Positions 46,010-54,067 of a stretch of 64,000 bases of DNA are shown one piece after another. The notes under the pieces are model-generated. The model made no database searches. It saw only the letters and a program-made list of their open reading frames with translations, and was not told where the DNA came from. The stretch spans positions 62,001 to 126,000 of the forward strand of contig NZ_SMDD01000003.1 of the NCBI RefSeq assembly GCF_004343255.1, in the 5' to 3' direction. This DNA comes from Laceyella sacchari. GTDB taxonomy: Bacteria > Bacillota > Bacilli > Thermoactinomycetales > Thermoactinomycetaceae. How positions within the stretch are numbered: the first letter of the stretch is position 1; the number at the start of each line of letters is the position of its first letter. Position numbers and translations under genes: made by a program.

Positions 46010-47079
46010 TTTCTCCCTCCTCTTCGCGCGAGATAAAGAAAGAAAGGCACACCAACCATGGAAACGATGGCTCCCACTGGCGTTTCATATGGTGCATTAA
46101 CCAGTCTCGCCGCCGTATCGGCCAGCACCATCAGCATACCCCCAAAAATGGCCGAACAGGGAATAATCCACCGGTAATCTGTACCCACCATAAAGCGAAT
46201 CATATGAGGCACCATCAAACCGACAAAAGCAATGGCCCCGGCGATGGAAACGGCTGCCCCGGCCAAGATGAGCACGACACACATAAGGACGGTTTTCGTC
46301 AATAACGTGCGCTGTCCTAACCCTTTGGCGATTTCTTCACCAAAGCTTAACACCGTCAACCCTTTTGAAAACATGATGGCGATCACGATGCCAACGCCGA
46401 CGACGGGCAACAGCCATTTCAATTGAACCCAGTTTGTCCCTGACACCCCTCCGGCCGTCCAGAAAGTGAGTTCTTGGGACAACTTGTAATTAAGAGCAAT
46501 GCCTTCCGCCATCGCTGACAATAAAGCTGAGACGGCAGCCCCCGCCAATGTGATGCGAAGGGGGGTTAAGCCCCCTCGTTTCAAAGAACCCAAGCCAAAC
46601 ACCATCGCAGCCCCGATTCCGGCACCGATAAAAGAAACGATCATGACCGATAAATAGGTGGCACTCGGGTAAAAAGCAAAGACACACGCCAGGGCCAGAC
46701 TGGCACCGGCATTTAAACCGAGCAAACCGGAGTCGGCTAGAGGATTTCTGGTCATTCCCTGCATGATGGAGCCGCTGACCGCCAAGGCCGCCCCCACGGC
46801 CGCTGCTGCCAGCTCGCGAGGCAACCTGAGGCTGACAATGATTTGATCCGCCTCTCGCGTTGAATCATAGTCAAATATCGATCGCCACACAGTTAAAAAG
46901 TCAATGTCAGCCGCCCCGACCGAAATGGCAAACGCCATGCTGAGCATGAGGAGAACGATGCCAGACCCAAGGACTGTAACCCCGATAACCGGTCGGGAAA
47001 AAACGGCGTCTCCTGCTTGCATCCGTTTGTTTTTGCTAAACATCATGGGCATGTATCCTTTATCAGACTTTGAAGTCAT
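46006..47079 (-). CDS. Siderophore ABC transporter permease (FecCD family), first
   Basis: 357 residues. It has the same family signatures as its partner (SLRLPRELAAAAVGAALAVSG, MTRNPLADSGLLGLNAGAS, AFVGLMVPHMIRFMVG, TPVGAIVSMVGVPFFLYL). An N-terminal cytoplasmic extension of about 25 residues precedes TM1. Its ATG overlaps the stop of the binding-protein gene (ATGA), so translation is coupled and no separate ribosome site is evident. It acts with the other permease, the lipoprotein and the ATPase. Confidence 0.92.
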   Translation of the reverse strand: MTSKSDKGYMPMMFSKNKRMQAGDAVFSRPVIGVTVLGSGIVLLMLSMAFAISVGAADIDFLTVWRSIFDYDSTREADQIIVSLRLPRELAAAAVGAALAVSGSIMQGMTRNPLADSGLLGLNAGASLALACVFAFYPSATYLSVMIVSFIGAGIGAAMVFGLGSLKRGGLTPLRITLAGAAVSALLSAMAEGIALNYKLSQELTFWTAGGVSGTNWVQLKWLLPVVGVGIVIAIMFSKGLTVLSFGEEIAKGLGQRTLLTKTVLMCVVLILAGAAVSIAGAIAFVGLMVPHMIRFMVGTDYRWIIPCSAIFGGMLMVLADTAARLVNAPYETPVGAIVSMVGVPFFLYLARRGGRK

Positions 47080-48008
47080 TTTCTTTTCGTCAGGGAGTCA
47101 ACAATGAATTCCATCTCTTTTTCTAGGGAAATCGGATCATTGAAATAAAAAGATTTGGAGTCGAAGAGAATCACCTGGTTCTTCTGCACTGCAGGAATGC
47201 CTTTCCAAACATCGGTTTGCATAAACGAATTGTCTGCCGAATCATCCCCTTGGCCAACAAAGAGGTAGTCACCTGCGTATTGTGGAATCACCTCTTTGGA
47301 AATCGCTTTATACCCAGGCCCGAACACATCCTGTTCCAACTTTTTGGTCGGTTTCAAGCCAAGCGCCTGATAGATGACCTCTGTCCCGCGACCCCAGTTT
47401 TTTCCATACACGTACATATCTTTACCAAACGTTTCCAACACTGTAGCGGTAGCATTTTCACCGATAGCAGCTTGAACTTTTTTACGCTCGGCTTTTGCCT
47501 TCTCTTGCCACTGTGCAACCCATTCTCTGGCTTCCTTTTCTTTACCTACCAGCTTGCCAATCTCAATATGCTGTTGCAGGTAGTCGTATTTTTCATAAGT
47601 AAATGCGACCGTTGGCGCGATTTGAGCATATTTTTTAAGATTTTTATCGTTGGAATAGGTAATAATCAAATCAGGATTTAACGCCAAGAGCTTCTCCACG
47701 GAATCTTCGGTGACCACTTCCACATCATCCAACTGACCTTCATAAAACTTGTTTCCTTTCGGCCATTCATTGACAGCGATCGGCTTGATGCCAAGTTTCA
47801 GCAGGTTTCCGGCATAAGTCGCAGCCAGCACAGCTACTCTCTGCGGTTTCGCAGGGACTTTGACATCCCCTTGTTCAGAGTGGTACATTCTGGTTTCTGA
47901 TGTGGAATCCGTGGTCGATTGACCTGCGTTGCCCCCACATGCGGCCAGTAAGATCGTCATAACCATCATGATTATGCTGAACAGCATCCGTTTTTTATGT
48001 ATGCGCAT
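47076..48008 (-). CDS. fhuD: Hydroxamate-type siderophore-binding lipoprotein (FhuD-like)
   Basis: 310 residues. The signal peptide ends in lipobox LLAAC (Cys24), followed by a Ser/Thr-rich linker and a class III two-lobed binding fold. Segments match Bacillus FhuD closely: VLAATYAGNLLKLGIKPIAV, DSVEKLLALNPDLIITYS, VYGKNWGRGTEVIYQALGL, ISKEVIPQYAGDYLFVG and FNDPISLEKEMEFIVDSLTK. This favours hydroxamates (ferrichrome, ferrioxamine) over catecholates as cargo. GGAGATGAG precedes the ATG, and a good Fur box lies 26-44 bases upstream, so this gene has its own promoter within the cluster. Ligand class is inference from similarity. Confidence 0.85.
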   Translation of the reverse strand: MRIHKKRMLFSIIMMVMTILLAACGGNAGQSTTDSTSETRMYHSEQGDVKVPAKPQRVAVLAATYAGNLLKLGIKPIAVNEWPKGNKFYEGQLDDVEVVTEDSVEKLLALNPDLIITYSNDKNLKKYAQIAPTVAFTYEKYDYLQQHIEIGKLVGKEKEAREWVAQWQEKAKAERKKVQAAIGENATATVLETFGKDMYVYGKNWGRGTEVIYQALGLKPTKKLEQDVFGPGYKAISKEVIPQYAGDYLFVGQGDDSADNSFMQTDVWKGIPAVQKNQVILFDSKSFYFNDPISLEKEMEFIVDSLTKRK

Positions 48009-48033
48009 TTTTCTCTCATCTCCAACTTATTTT

Positions 48034-48052
48034 AATAATAAAAATCATTCTC
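48034..48052 (-). promoter_or_regulatory. Fur box upstream of the siderophore-binding protein gene
   Basis: The 19-mer AATAATAAAAATCATTCTC matches the GATAAT-type Fur consensus at 15 of 19 positions by eye. It is placed 26 bases before the start codon, where Fur with iron would block transcription. Confidence 0.75.
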
Positions 48053-48095
48053 GATTATTTCTTAAAAAAACGCTGATCCGTCAAGCTCTCTCACA

Positions 48096-48905
48096 TCAAT
48101 CACTCACTGCGACATAAGATCGATCGATCAAATCATATGTGAGGCACATCGGCTTTTTCGTCCGCGGGTCTGTGCCAACTTCAACATCGATGTTAAAGAC
48201 GCGCTGAAGGATTTCGGGGGTGATGATCTCCTCCGCTGTCCCTTCTTTAACCAATTCTCCCGCTTTCATCGCCACGATGTGATCCGCGAAACGAGCTGCA
48301 TGGTTAAGGTCATGGATCACCATCACAATGGTGCGCTTTTCCTTTTCGTTCAAATGTTTCAGCAGCTCCAATATCTCCAGCTGATGCGACAAGTCAAGAT
48401 AGGTTGTCGGTTCATCAAGCAGAATGATATCGGTTTCCTGGACCAGTGCCATCGCGATCCACGCCCGCTGTCTCTGTCCGCCTGACAAAGCATCCACCGC
48501 TCTGTCCTTGAATTGGGAAACGCCGGTGATCTCCATGGCCCAATTGATTACTTTCCAGTCGGCTTCTTGTAGCCTGCCCATCCCCTTTTGGTATGGAAAC
48601 CTTCCATAAGAAACGAGTTCGGCTACAGTAAGCCCTTCCGGGGCGTCCGGCGACTGAGGCAATATCGCCATCTTTTGCGCAATCTTTTTCGTTTTTTCCA
48701 TCGTAATGTCTTTGCCGTCCAAAAACACTGCTCCTGATTTTGCGGAAAGAATGCGCGCCATGGTCTTCAACACAGTCGATTTGCCACACCCATTTGGTCC
48801 GATGATCGCAGTGATTTTCCCGTCTGGAATGGTTAAGTTCAAATTGTTGACGATATCTTGGCTTCCATAGGCTATTCTTAAGTTCTCAGTAAAAAGCCTG
48901 GACAT
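48096..48905 (-). CDS. Siderophore ABC transporter ATP-binding protein (FepC/FhuC family)
   Basis: 269 residues. Walker A GPNGCGKST (about 35-43), Q-loop ILPQSPDAP, signature LSGGQRQR, Walker B IILLDEPTTYLDL and switch His in VIHDLNHAARFADH are all intact. The ending ADHIVAMKAGELVKEGTAEEIITPEILQRVFN is typical of iron-siderophore ATPases. It is transcribed first, with 87 bases between its stop and the binding-protein gene, and each of these two genes has its own Fur box. GGAGGGAGAAA precedes the ATG. Confidence 0.93.
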   Translation of the reverse strand: MSRLFTENLRIAYGSQDIVNNLNLTIPDGKITAIIGPNGCGKSTVLKTMARILSAKSGAVFLDGKDITMEKTKKIAQKMAILPQSPDAPEGLTVAELVSYGRFPYQKGMGRLQEADWKVINWAMEITGVSQFKDRAVDALSGGQRQRAWIAMALVQETDIILLDEPTTYLDLSHQLEILELLKHLNEKEKRTIVMVIHDLNHAARFADHIVAMKAGELVKEGTAEEIITPEILQRVFNIDVEVGTDPRTKKPMCLTYDLIDRSYVAVSD

Positions 48906-49113
48906 TTTCTCCCTCCAATCGCCTTAACCTGAAAGACAACACGTGATGTGTTGCAATCAGTCATACGGCGAACGCTTGACACAAACTCCGATTTTCACCG
49001 TTGCAATGGATGATAACGATTCTCGATCTCAAATGATATTTTAGTTTGCTCTCGCCGTTGTGTCAACTGTTGCTACTAAATAAAAACCATCCCTTACACT
49101 GTATTCTTATTTA
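48906..49113. other. Spacer upstream of the iron operon
   Basis: It contains the ribosome site of the ATPase gene, the Fur box above and AT-rich sequence that must hold the promoter. No gene is seen. Confidence 0.5.
49006..49024 (-). promoter_or_regulatory. Fur box candidate upstream of the siderophore ATPase gene
   Basis: ATGGATGATAACGATTCTC contains GATAAC and ATTCTC half-sites around a single G, so two of the three hexamers of the Fur consensus match at 5 of 6. It lies about 100 bases upstream of the ATPase start. Confidence 0.55.
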
Positions 49114-49154
49114 AAATCAAAATGAGGATGACCCAAAGAAACGGTCAGCCTCAT
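49114..49154 (-). terminator. Probable terminator of the BNR-repeat gene
   Basis: ATGAGG and TGACC (49122-49133) pair with GGTCA and CCTCAT (49143-49154) with one mismatch. On the minus strand they are followed by TTTTGATTTTAA. It lies about 60 bases past the stop at 49216. Confidence 0.55.
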
Positions 49155-49215
49155 AGGTACCTGCCATCTTTTTATTTTATTTAATCCAATGCTATCCAGA
49201 TCCCACGTTGATGTA

Positions 49216-50289
49216 TTAGCCTCTCACCGCCAACGCATGCGGATGCTGCCGCTCATACTCCTCTTTCCAGTCGATCTCCAAACGCCGCCATGTCAAACCA
49301 GTATCCGCCGAGCGATACAATCCTTGATTGGTCAAAGCGTAAAAAACGCCTGGCTCATCTTGATTAGCTGCAAGAATGGGAATCACCATGCCTTCCGTCG
49401 GTGGAAGCCCCTCCCTCACTTCCTGCCACGGCTGATCTCCTTCTTTACGGTAGATGGTGGATTCCGGTGTGACATGGTGCAGATGATGAGCTTCCATCGC
49501 ATGAACCGATGCCGATACGATAATCACATCGGGATTTCCCGGGTCCACTGCCATACCGTAAAGATAATGATGCTTAAGCCCTTCAGCTTTGCTCTCCCAA
49601 GTCAGACCAGCGTCCTTACTCTCCAAGTATTCGCGCCCCACTTCAAACAATCCGTCACCCGCCGCCGCATACAACCGACCCGGTGCCATCGGATGAGTCA
49701 GCAAGGTATGCGTATCCAAAGGCCCGCGAAACTTCCGATCTTCCCATGTTTGGCCACCATCCAGACTGCGAATGAATGCGCCAGCCTCGATGGAAACATA
49801 GATTTTTTCCCCTTCTTTAATATCTGGCGTGATCCAGCGGATGTGACTGGTATGGGGGCGAGGTGGGAAGCTCCAAGTGGCCGCCGATGGCAACAGGCGG
49901 ACGTTTTCCAGCTCCGTCCAAGTGTCCCCGCCATCGTCAGAGCGGTACAAAGCGGTCGGTTCGGTCCCCACAAACACCACACCATAGCCGTTAGCCTGTT
50001 GAACGGGACTTACTGCAACCGCCGTTACAATAGCCTGATTAATTCCCCGCCCCATCAGCGGTTCCGTGTAGAGGCCAGGTGAACCGCAAGGCTCCCACGT
50101 CTCTCCCCCGTCATCACTGCGCCACAGTCCCCGACCAAAGGTGCCGCAGTACACACGCTCCGGCCGAAAAGGATCGAATGTCACACAAATCGGTTGCATT
50201 CCCTGCAACGTTTGCTTGGTTGTGATTCGTTCCCCTTGCACATCCACCACCAGTAGATCCTTTTCCATCGCCAAGTACAGCTTCGTCAT
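49216..50289 (-). CDS. BNR/sortilin-like beta-propeller protein
   Basis: About 357 residues with recurring Asp-box motifs (S-x-D-x-G-x-T-W): WRSDDGGETWEP, YRSDDGGDTWTEL, IRSLDGGQTWED, ESKDAGLTWES, YRSADTGLTWRRL. These mark a six- or seven-bladed propeller as in sialidase and VPS10/photosystem-II-stability-factor-like proteins. There is no signal peptide, so it is probably cytoplasmic. The ATG at 50289 (MTKLYLAMEKDL) has AAAGGTGGG 7 bases upstream; an open extension to 50313 lacks a ribosome site. The catalytic residues of sialidases are not evident, and the function is unknown. Confidence 0.78.
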   Translation of the reverse strand: MTKLYLAMEKDLLVVDVQGERITTKQTLQGMQPICVTFDPFRPERVYCGTFGRGLWRSDDGGETWEPCGSPGLYTEPLMGRGINQAIVTAVAVSPVQQANGYGVVFVGTEPTALYRSDDGGDTWTELENVRLLPSAATWSFPPRPHTSHIRWITPDIKEGEKIYVSIEAGAFIRSLDGGQTWEDRKFRGPLDTHTLLTHPMAPGRLYAAAGDGLFEVGREYLESKDAGLTWESKAEGLKHHYLYGMAVDPGNPDVIIVSASVHAMEAHHLHHVTPESTIYRKEGDQPWQEVREGLPPTEGMVIPILAANQDEPGVFYALTNQGLYRSADTGLTWRRLEIDWKEEYERQHPHALAVRG

Positions 50290-50549
50290 GGAAACACCCA
50301 CCTTTGCATTCATTTGTTTGGACTTGCAAACATGCCAGCTAATGACACCCTAAAAACAGACTTGCAACCGATTACTTCCACGAACAAACAAATAATCATA
50401 CTACAATTAAATAATAACAAATATAAACTACAATTTAAAATTACCTAACAATTATTCTAAATAAATTCATCCTTAATGCAGACATGTTCGGTCACGCCTG
50501 CAGGCTGGCAGAGATCGATTCGCCGGGGATTCAACGTGCTATCATGTAA
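50290..50549. other. Non-coding stretch, AT-rich then GC-rich
   Basis: Roughly 50350-50470 is AT-rich and unstructured. From about 50480 the composition shifts to higher GC, where a decayed coding fragment begins. No intact gene is seen. Confidence 0.5.
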
Positions 50550-50753
50550 GAGGTCCCACAATCGCCGTTCCTCGTATTCAGCTTTGACTCTGACCTCACC
50601 CGCCCGCAACTACAATGTTTTCCAGGGTGTGTCCGGCCAATCAAGTTGGTGGAGAAGAAGCGGCGGAAAAACCTTTTCTCGAAGAGCGTCGATGCACAAG
50701 TGAAGCGAATGAGAAAATGGTTTGGGAGCCGTGTCTATTCATCAGACACATCC
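50550..50753 (+). pseudogene. Decayed coding fragment (C-terminal remnant of an unidentified protein)
   Basis: An open frame of 68 codons follows directly after a stop and has no start codon. Its basic second half reads KKRRKNLFSKSVDAQVKRMR. A related segment at 57428-57502 encodes NLFSRSANEQVKRMRKQF in frame, and most differences between the copies preserve the protein rather than the DNA. This suggests the 3' end of a repeated coding element such as a transposase, but I do not recognise the family. Its end also shares 15 bases with 41076-41090. Confidence 0.45.
50669..50742 (+). repeat. Dispersed repeat, copy 1
   Basis: It aligns with 57427-57500 at about 82% over roughly 72 bases by eye, including an identical 22-base core. 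The ends TTTTCTC and GAGAAAA within each copy are complementary and could form a hairpin. Confidence 0.65.
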
Positions 50754-50875
50754 TAATCTAATCTCCCCTCACTTCCCACTTCCCAAAGACTTTACCTCAC
50801 CCTGTCAGCACATAGCACAAACGAACAGGACGGACAAGAAATTGCTTGTTATGATCACGGTAAGGAGTGAGAACC

Positions 50876-51739
50876 ATGATATGGGTTGAATCATTGCAAA
50901 AAGCCATCGATTATATGGAAAAGCATTTGCTGGACAATATCACCGCCGAGGATATAGCCAGGCAGACGAACACATCTCCCTTTCACTTTCAGCGCACCTT
51001 CGCTATTTTGACTGGCATTTCCGTTGGTGAATACCTTCGGCGCAGGCGATTAACCCTAGCCGCCCAAGAACTTGCCAAAACAAGCAGCAAAGTCATTGAT
51101 ATCGCCCTCAAATATGGTTATGACACCCCTGAAGCTTTCTCAAAGGCATTTCGCCGACAACACGGCGTGACTCCCAGCGAGGCGCGCAAGTGTACAGGAA
51201 AGCTGAAAGCATACAACCGCCTGGTGATACAGGTTAATCTGAAAGGAGCAGAGCCCATGCAATACAAGATGATTAAGAGAGACCGTTTTCAAGTGGTGGG
51301 GATCAAAAGGGAGTTTTCTTTGGTCAATAATGAAAACCTCGAAGGCATCTCGAAATTCTGGCAGGAAATAAATGAGGAGAAAAGAGACAAAACATTGCTA
51401 AAACTGAACAACGGCCAAATCAAAGGAATATTGGGCGTTTGCGTCGATCAAAGTAATGTGCGACCGGAAAAAGCAATAGACTATTGGATCGCTGTGGAAC
51501 ATGACGGGGAGACGCCAGACGGATTAATGAAATTGGAAATTCCTGCAACTACATGGGCTGTTTTTGAAGTTCACGGCCCGATGCCCCATGCCATGCAAAA
51601 AGCATGGAAACAAATCTTTTCTGAATGGTTTCCCTCAAGCGGTTATAAACTGGCCGGCACACCCGAACTCGAAGTGTACGACGATGACGATCCCTTCAAG
51701 CCAGACTATTACTCAGAAATCTGGATTCCTGTAGAATAA
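50876..51739 (+). CDS. AraC-family regulator with GyrI-like effector domain
   Basis: 287 residues. The N-terminal AraC DNA-binding domain (about 5-100) has two helix-turn-helix units: NITAEDIARQTNTSPFHFQRTF and KVIDIALKYGYDTPEAFSKAFRRQHGVTPSEARK. The C-terminal part (about 125-287) is a GyrI/SOUL-like small-molecule-binding domain (KMIKRDRFQVVGIKREF; IPATTWAVFEVHGPMPHAMQKAWKQIFSEWFPSSGY; ELEVYDDDD; SEIWIPVE), the Rob/BmrR-like layout that senses drugs or lipophilic compounds. AAGGAG lies 8 bases before the ATG at 50876, better than the GTG at 50867. The target genes are unknown. Confidence 0.9.
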   Translation: MIWVESLQKAIDYMEKHLLDNITAEDIARQTNTSPFHFQRTFAILTGISVGEYLRRRRLTLAAQELAKTSSKVIDIALKYGYDTPEAFSKAFRRQHGVTPSEARKCTGKLKAYNRLVIQVNLKGAEPMQYKMIKRDRFQVVGIKREFSLVNNENLEGISKFWQEINEEKRDKTLLKLNNGQIKGILGVCVDQSNVRPEKAIDYWIAVEHDGETPDGLMKLEIPATTWAVFEVHGPMPHAMQKAWKQIFSEWFPSSGYKLAGTPELEVYDDDDPFKPDYYSEIWIPVE

Positions 51740-51819
51740 TCACAACCAAGGCATGCGCATTGGCGCAAAGCAAGCAGACGAAACGGTTCCACTCTTGCAA
51801 CGCGGTACCGAATGGGAAG

Positions 51820-51848
51820 AAGGATGGGATACTCTCCCATCCTTTTCT
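51820..51848 (+). terminator. Terminator of the AraC-family gene
   Basis: AAGGATGGGA (51820-51829) pairs perfectly with TCCCATCCTT (51835-51844) around a 5-nt loop, followed by TTCTG. Confidence 0.7.
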
Positions 51849-52296
51849 GTATGCCGCTGAATAAAGAATAACTATGGAGCAAGGGCTCATTTTCACTAAG
51901 TAAGAAGCGAGATTTCACTTTTCAATCTCATTCTTGACAGGCGGTTAACAGATGGATATGATTATTTTAAATCAAATAATTCATATCAATTAAGTATGTT
52001 TTATGCTTTAAGCAATTTTTTGGCGCTGGATGAATAGATTGATTTAGCAGGATCATATCTCGACCAATTGACTCGACTTAGTGGAGTTGCTTATCGAAAA
52101 GCATGCTTATGTAGCAAGCGATACCTTTTGCATAGGGCGAATCGCATGACACGACAGCTTGAGATGATTTTCTTGTGTCGCAATTTTCTTAATCATACAT
52201 GCCCATCAGGATGTCGGTTGGAATGAACTCGCTCTAACATCTCATTATCTAAATCTGAGTAATTAGATGGATATTGTCCGTTAAAGGAGGATTTTT
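51849..52296. other. Non-coding stretch before the TauE/SafE gene
   Basis: About 450 bases are AT-rich, with no gene and no recognisable riboswitch (no SAM/S-box or T-box motif seen). The AAAGGAGGA ribosome site of the next gene is at its end. Confidence 0.5.
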
Positions 52297-53199
52297 ATGC
52301 AACGGCTTATCATTTTCGCCATCATCGGGCTTTTCGCCCAATTGGTGGACGGCTCCTTGGGGATGGCATATGGCGTCACTTCCAGTTCGCTTTTACTTCT
52401 ATTTGGCGTTTCTCCGGCGATCGCTTCTGCTTCTGTTCACATGGCTGAAGTCGTCACTACTGCCGCTTCAGGCGTATCTCACATCCGTTTTGGAAACGTG
52501 GATAAGCAAACCGTTTATCGCCTGATTCTCCCTGGTTCCCTGGGGGCCTTTATCGGAGCTTGTTTTTTGAGCAACTTGCCCGGGGATGTGGTTAAACCGT
52601 ATATCGCCGTTTTCTTGTTTGCTTTAGGTATTTATGTACTTCTGCGATTTTTGCTTGCTGACTCCAAGAAAATTACCCATGCCGATACCAACCGGACACC
52701 CAGTAAAAAATTGCTTGTTCCGCTCGGCTTCATCGCGGGCTTTGCTGATTCTACGGGAGGAGGTGGCTGGGGCCCACTCACTACGCCGGTCTTGCTGTCA
52801 CGCAATGAGCTTGAACCGCGCAAAGTGATTGGCTCCGTAGATGCCAGTGAATTTGCCATCGCCTCCGCCGCCACAATTGGCTTTTTTATTTCATTGGGCC
52901 CGGAGCAGTTTCATTGGCAATGGGTATTGGCATTGATGGCAGGAGGAGTAGTGGCTGCCCCCATCGCCGCTTGGTTGGTTCGTAAGATTCCGGCTGCCAT
53001 TCTCGGTGTGTTGGTTGGGGGACTAATTATCATTACGAACCTCAAAACATTATTTGGCGCCTTTGATATCGGTTCCGATGCCGTGCAAAATGGAGTCTAT
53101 CTCTTTTTTGCCTTGCTGTGGGCGGGCGCTGTCGCATACAACATTGTGCGCCATTATAAACAAATCCAGCAAACAAAGCAGGAAGAAAAGGCACTTTAA
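52297..53199 (+). CDS. TauE/SafE-family sulfite/sulfonate exporter-like permease
   Basis: 300 residues with about eight membrane helices in two repeats, characteristic of the DUF81/TauE family. Conserved segments: GLFAQLVDGSLGMAYGVTSSSLLL, HMAEVVTTAASGVSHIRFGN, and in the second half FIAGFADSTGGGGWGPLTTPVLL and VGSVDASEF-like IGSVDASEFAIASAATIGF. AAAGGAGGATTTTT precedes the ATG. Members move sulfite, sulfoacetate or related anions across the membrane; the direction and substrate here are unknown. Confidence 0.88.
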   Translation: MQRLIIFAIIGLFAQLVDGSLGMAYGVTSSSLLLLFGVSPAIASASVHMAEVVTTAASGVSHIRFGNVDKQTVYRLILPGSLGAFIGACFLSNLPGDVVKPYIAVFLFALGIYVLLRFLLADSKKITHADTNRTPSKKLLVPLGFIAGFADSTGGGGWGPLTTPVLLSRNELEPRKVIGSVDASEFAIASAATIGFFISLGPEQFHWQWVLALMAGGVVAAPIAAWLVRKIPAAILGVLVGGLIIITNLKTLFGAFDIGSDAVQNGVYLFFALLWAGAVAYNIVRHYKQIQQTKQEEKAL

Positions 53200-53240
53200 T
53201 GCTGCTGTCAGGACAGGGTTGTCCGGAATAAGAAATACCG

Positions 53241-53270
53241 AAGCCGCTTTAATCAAAGCGGCTTTTTTTT
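53241..53270 (+). terminator. Terminator of the TauE/SafE gene
   Basis: AAGCCGCTTT (53241-53250) pairs with AAAGCGGCTT (53255-53264) and is followed by eight Ts. Confidence 0.9.
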
Positions 53271-53371
53271 GCATATACGCTTGGGTCTGCTTGAACAGAG
53301 TTGCCTTTAATCTAAGTCGAATTAAAAAAGAAGGGCTTCAAATTTTGCCCTTTAGATCTCTGTATCACTTC

Positions 53372-53716
53372 TTACTCCCACTTTCTAACATATTTCAACA
53401 AATGAGTCACCGTACCAAAAAAATGATCTTCTATTTCTTCCTCCACGTGAAACTGCATCGATTCATAAAAGGAGCGTCCACCACCATTCTCCTTTTCCAC
53501 CCAAGCAAACATCCGACGAAGAGGAGATACATCGTTGATCAATTGTCTCAAAAGACGTTTACCTATCCCTTTGCCTTGAAATTCTGGAAGAAGATAAATC
53601 CGAGTTAATTCATACTCAGCATTACCTCTTTCTACTAATTCCCCATAACCAACAATGCCGTCTTCATCAACAACTACATAAAACAGACGATGCGGCTTGT
53701 TACGCCCATCGAACAT
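53372..53716 (-). pseudogene. N-terminally truncated GNAT acetyltransferase
   Basis: 114 residues corresponding to strand 2 through the C-terminus of a GNAT fold: RLFYVVVDEDGIVGYGELV, the acetyl-CoA loop LPEFQGKGIGKRLL (Gln47, Gly48, Gly50, Gly52) and FYESMQFHVEEE. The first strand and two helices (about 45-50 residues) are missing. A stop codon abuts the ATG, there is no ribosome site, and the DNA upstream is AT-rich and non-coding. It is therefore probably a broken gene, though a minimal GNAT cannot be excluded. Confidence 0.65.
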
Positions 53717-53850
53717 TTATTCTGAAATTAATTAATGTTATAATATATATAGCAATGAATCATTATTTTTTACACCTTCTGAAAATTATATCTCAAAGTA
53801 AATATGTACTGGACAAACGCATATAAAAACGGAATGGAGGTGCATGGCTA

Positions 53851-54021
53851 ATGAAACCAAAATTTAGACGTGTAGATATCTCCATTCATACTGACTTTTT
53901 CAAGCATTCATGGACACAGGAAAAAGAGGATTGTCCAAAGTGTAAGAGCAGTGACGTTACCATCACAGAAGGCTACCGATACGAATGTGACGTTTGTGGT
54001 CATCGCTGGTCGCCTAAATAA
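53851..54021 (+). CDS. Small zinc-ribbon protein, 56 residues
   Basis: The frame runs from ATG 53851 to TAA 54019-54021. Four cysteines in two knuckles (Cys28-Pro-Lys-Cys31 and Cys46-Asp-Val-Cys49-Gly-His) form a rubredoxin-like zinc ribbon, with aromatic residues (YRYEC, HRWSPK) as in small transcription- or ribosome-associated zinc proteins. GGAGG lies 9-10 bases upstream. A terminator follows 10 bases after the stop. It is divergent from the broken acetyltransferase and convergent with gltX. The function is unknown. Confidence 0.72.
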   Translation: MKPKFRRVDISIHTDFFKHSWTQEKEDCPKCKSSDVTITEGYRYECDVCGHRWSPK

Positions 54022-54024
54022 CAC

Positions 54025-54063
54025 CAAGAAAAATGCACCTTCTTTAGTTTAAGAAGGTGCATT
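54025..54063. terminator. Bidirectional terminator between zinc-ribbon gene and gltX
   Basis: AATGCACCTTCTT (54032-54044) pairs perfectly with AAGAAGGTGCATT (54051-54063). The left flank is AAGAAAAA, giving a U-tract for the leftward gltX transcript. For the rightward gene the T-run is short. Confidence 0.8.
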
Positions 54064-54067
54064 CCTA

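Noticed and set aside
51849-52296. Riboswitch in front of the TauE/SafE gene
   Set aside because: The long leader invited a SAM-type riboswitch, but none of its conserved sequence blocks is present.
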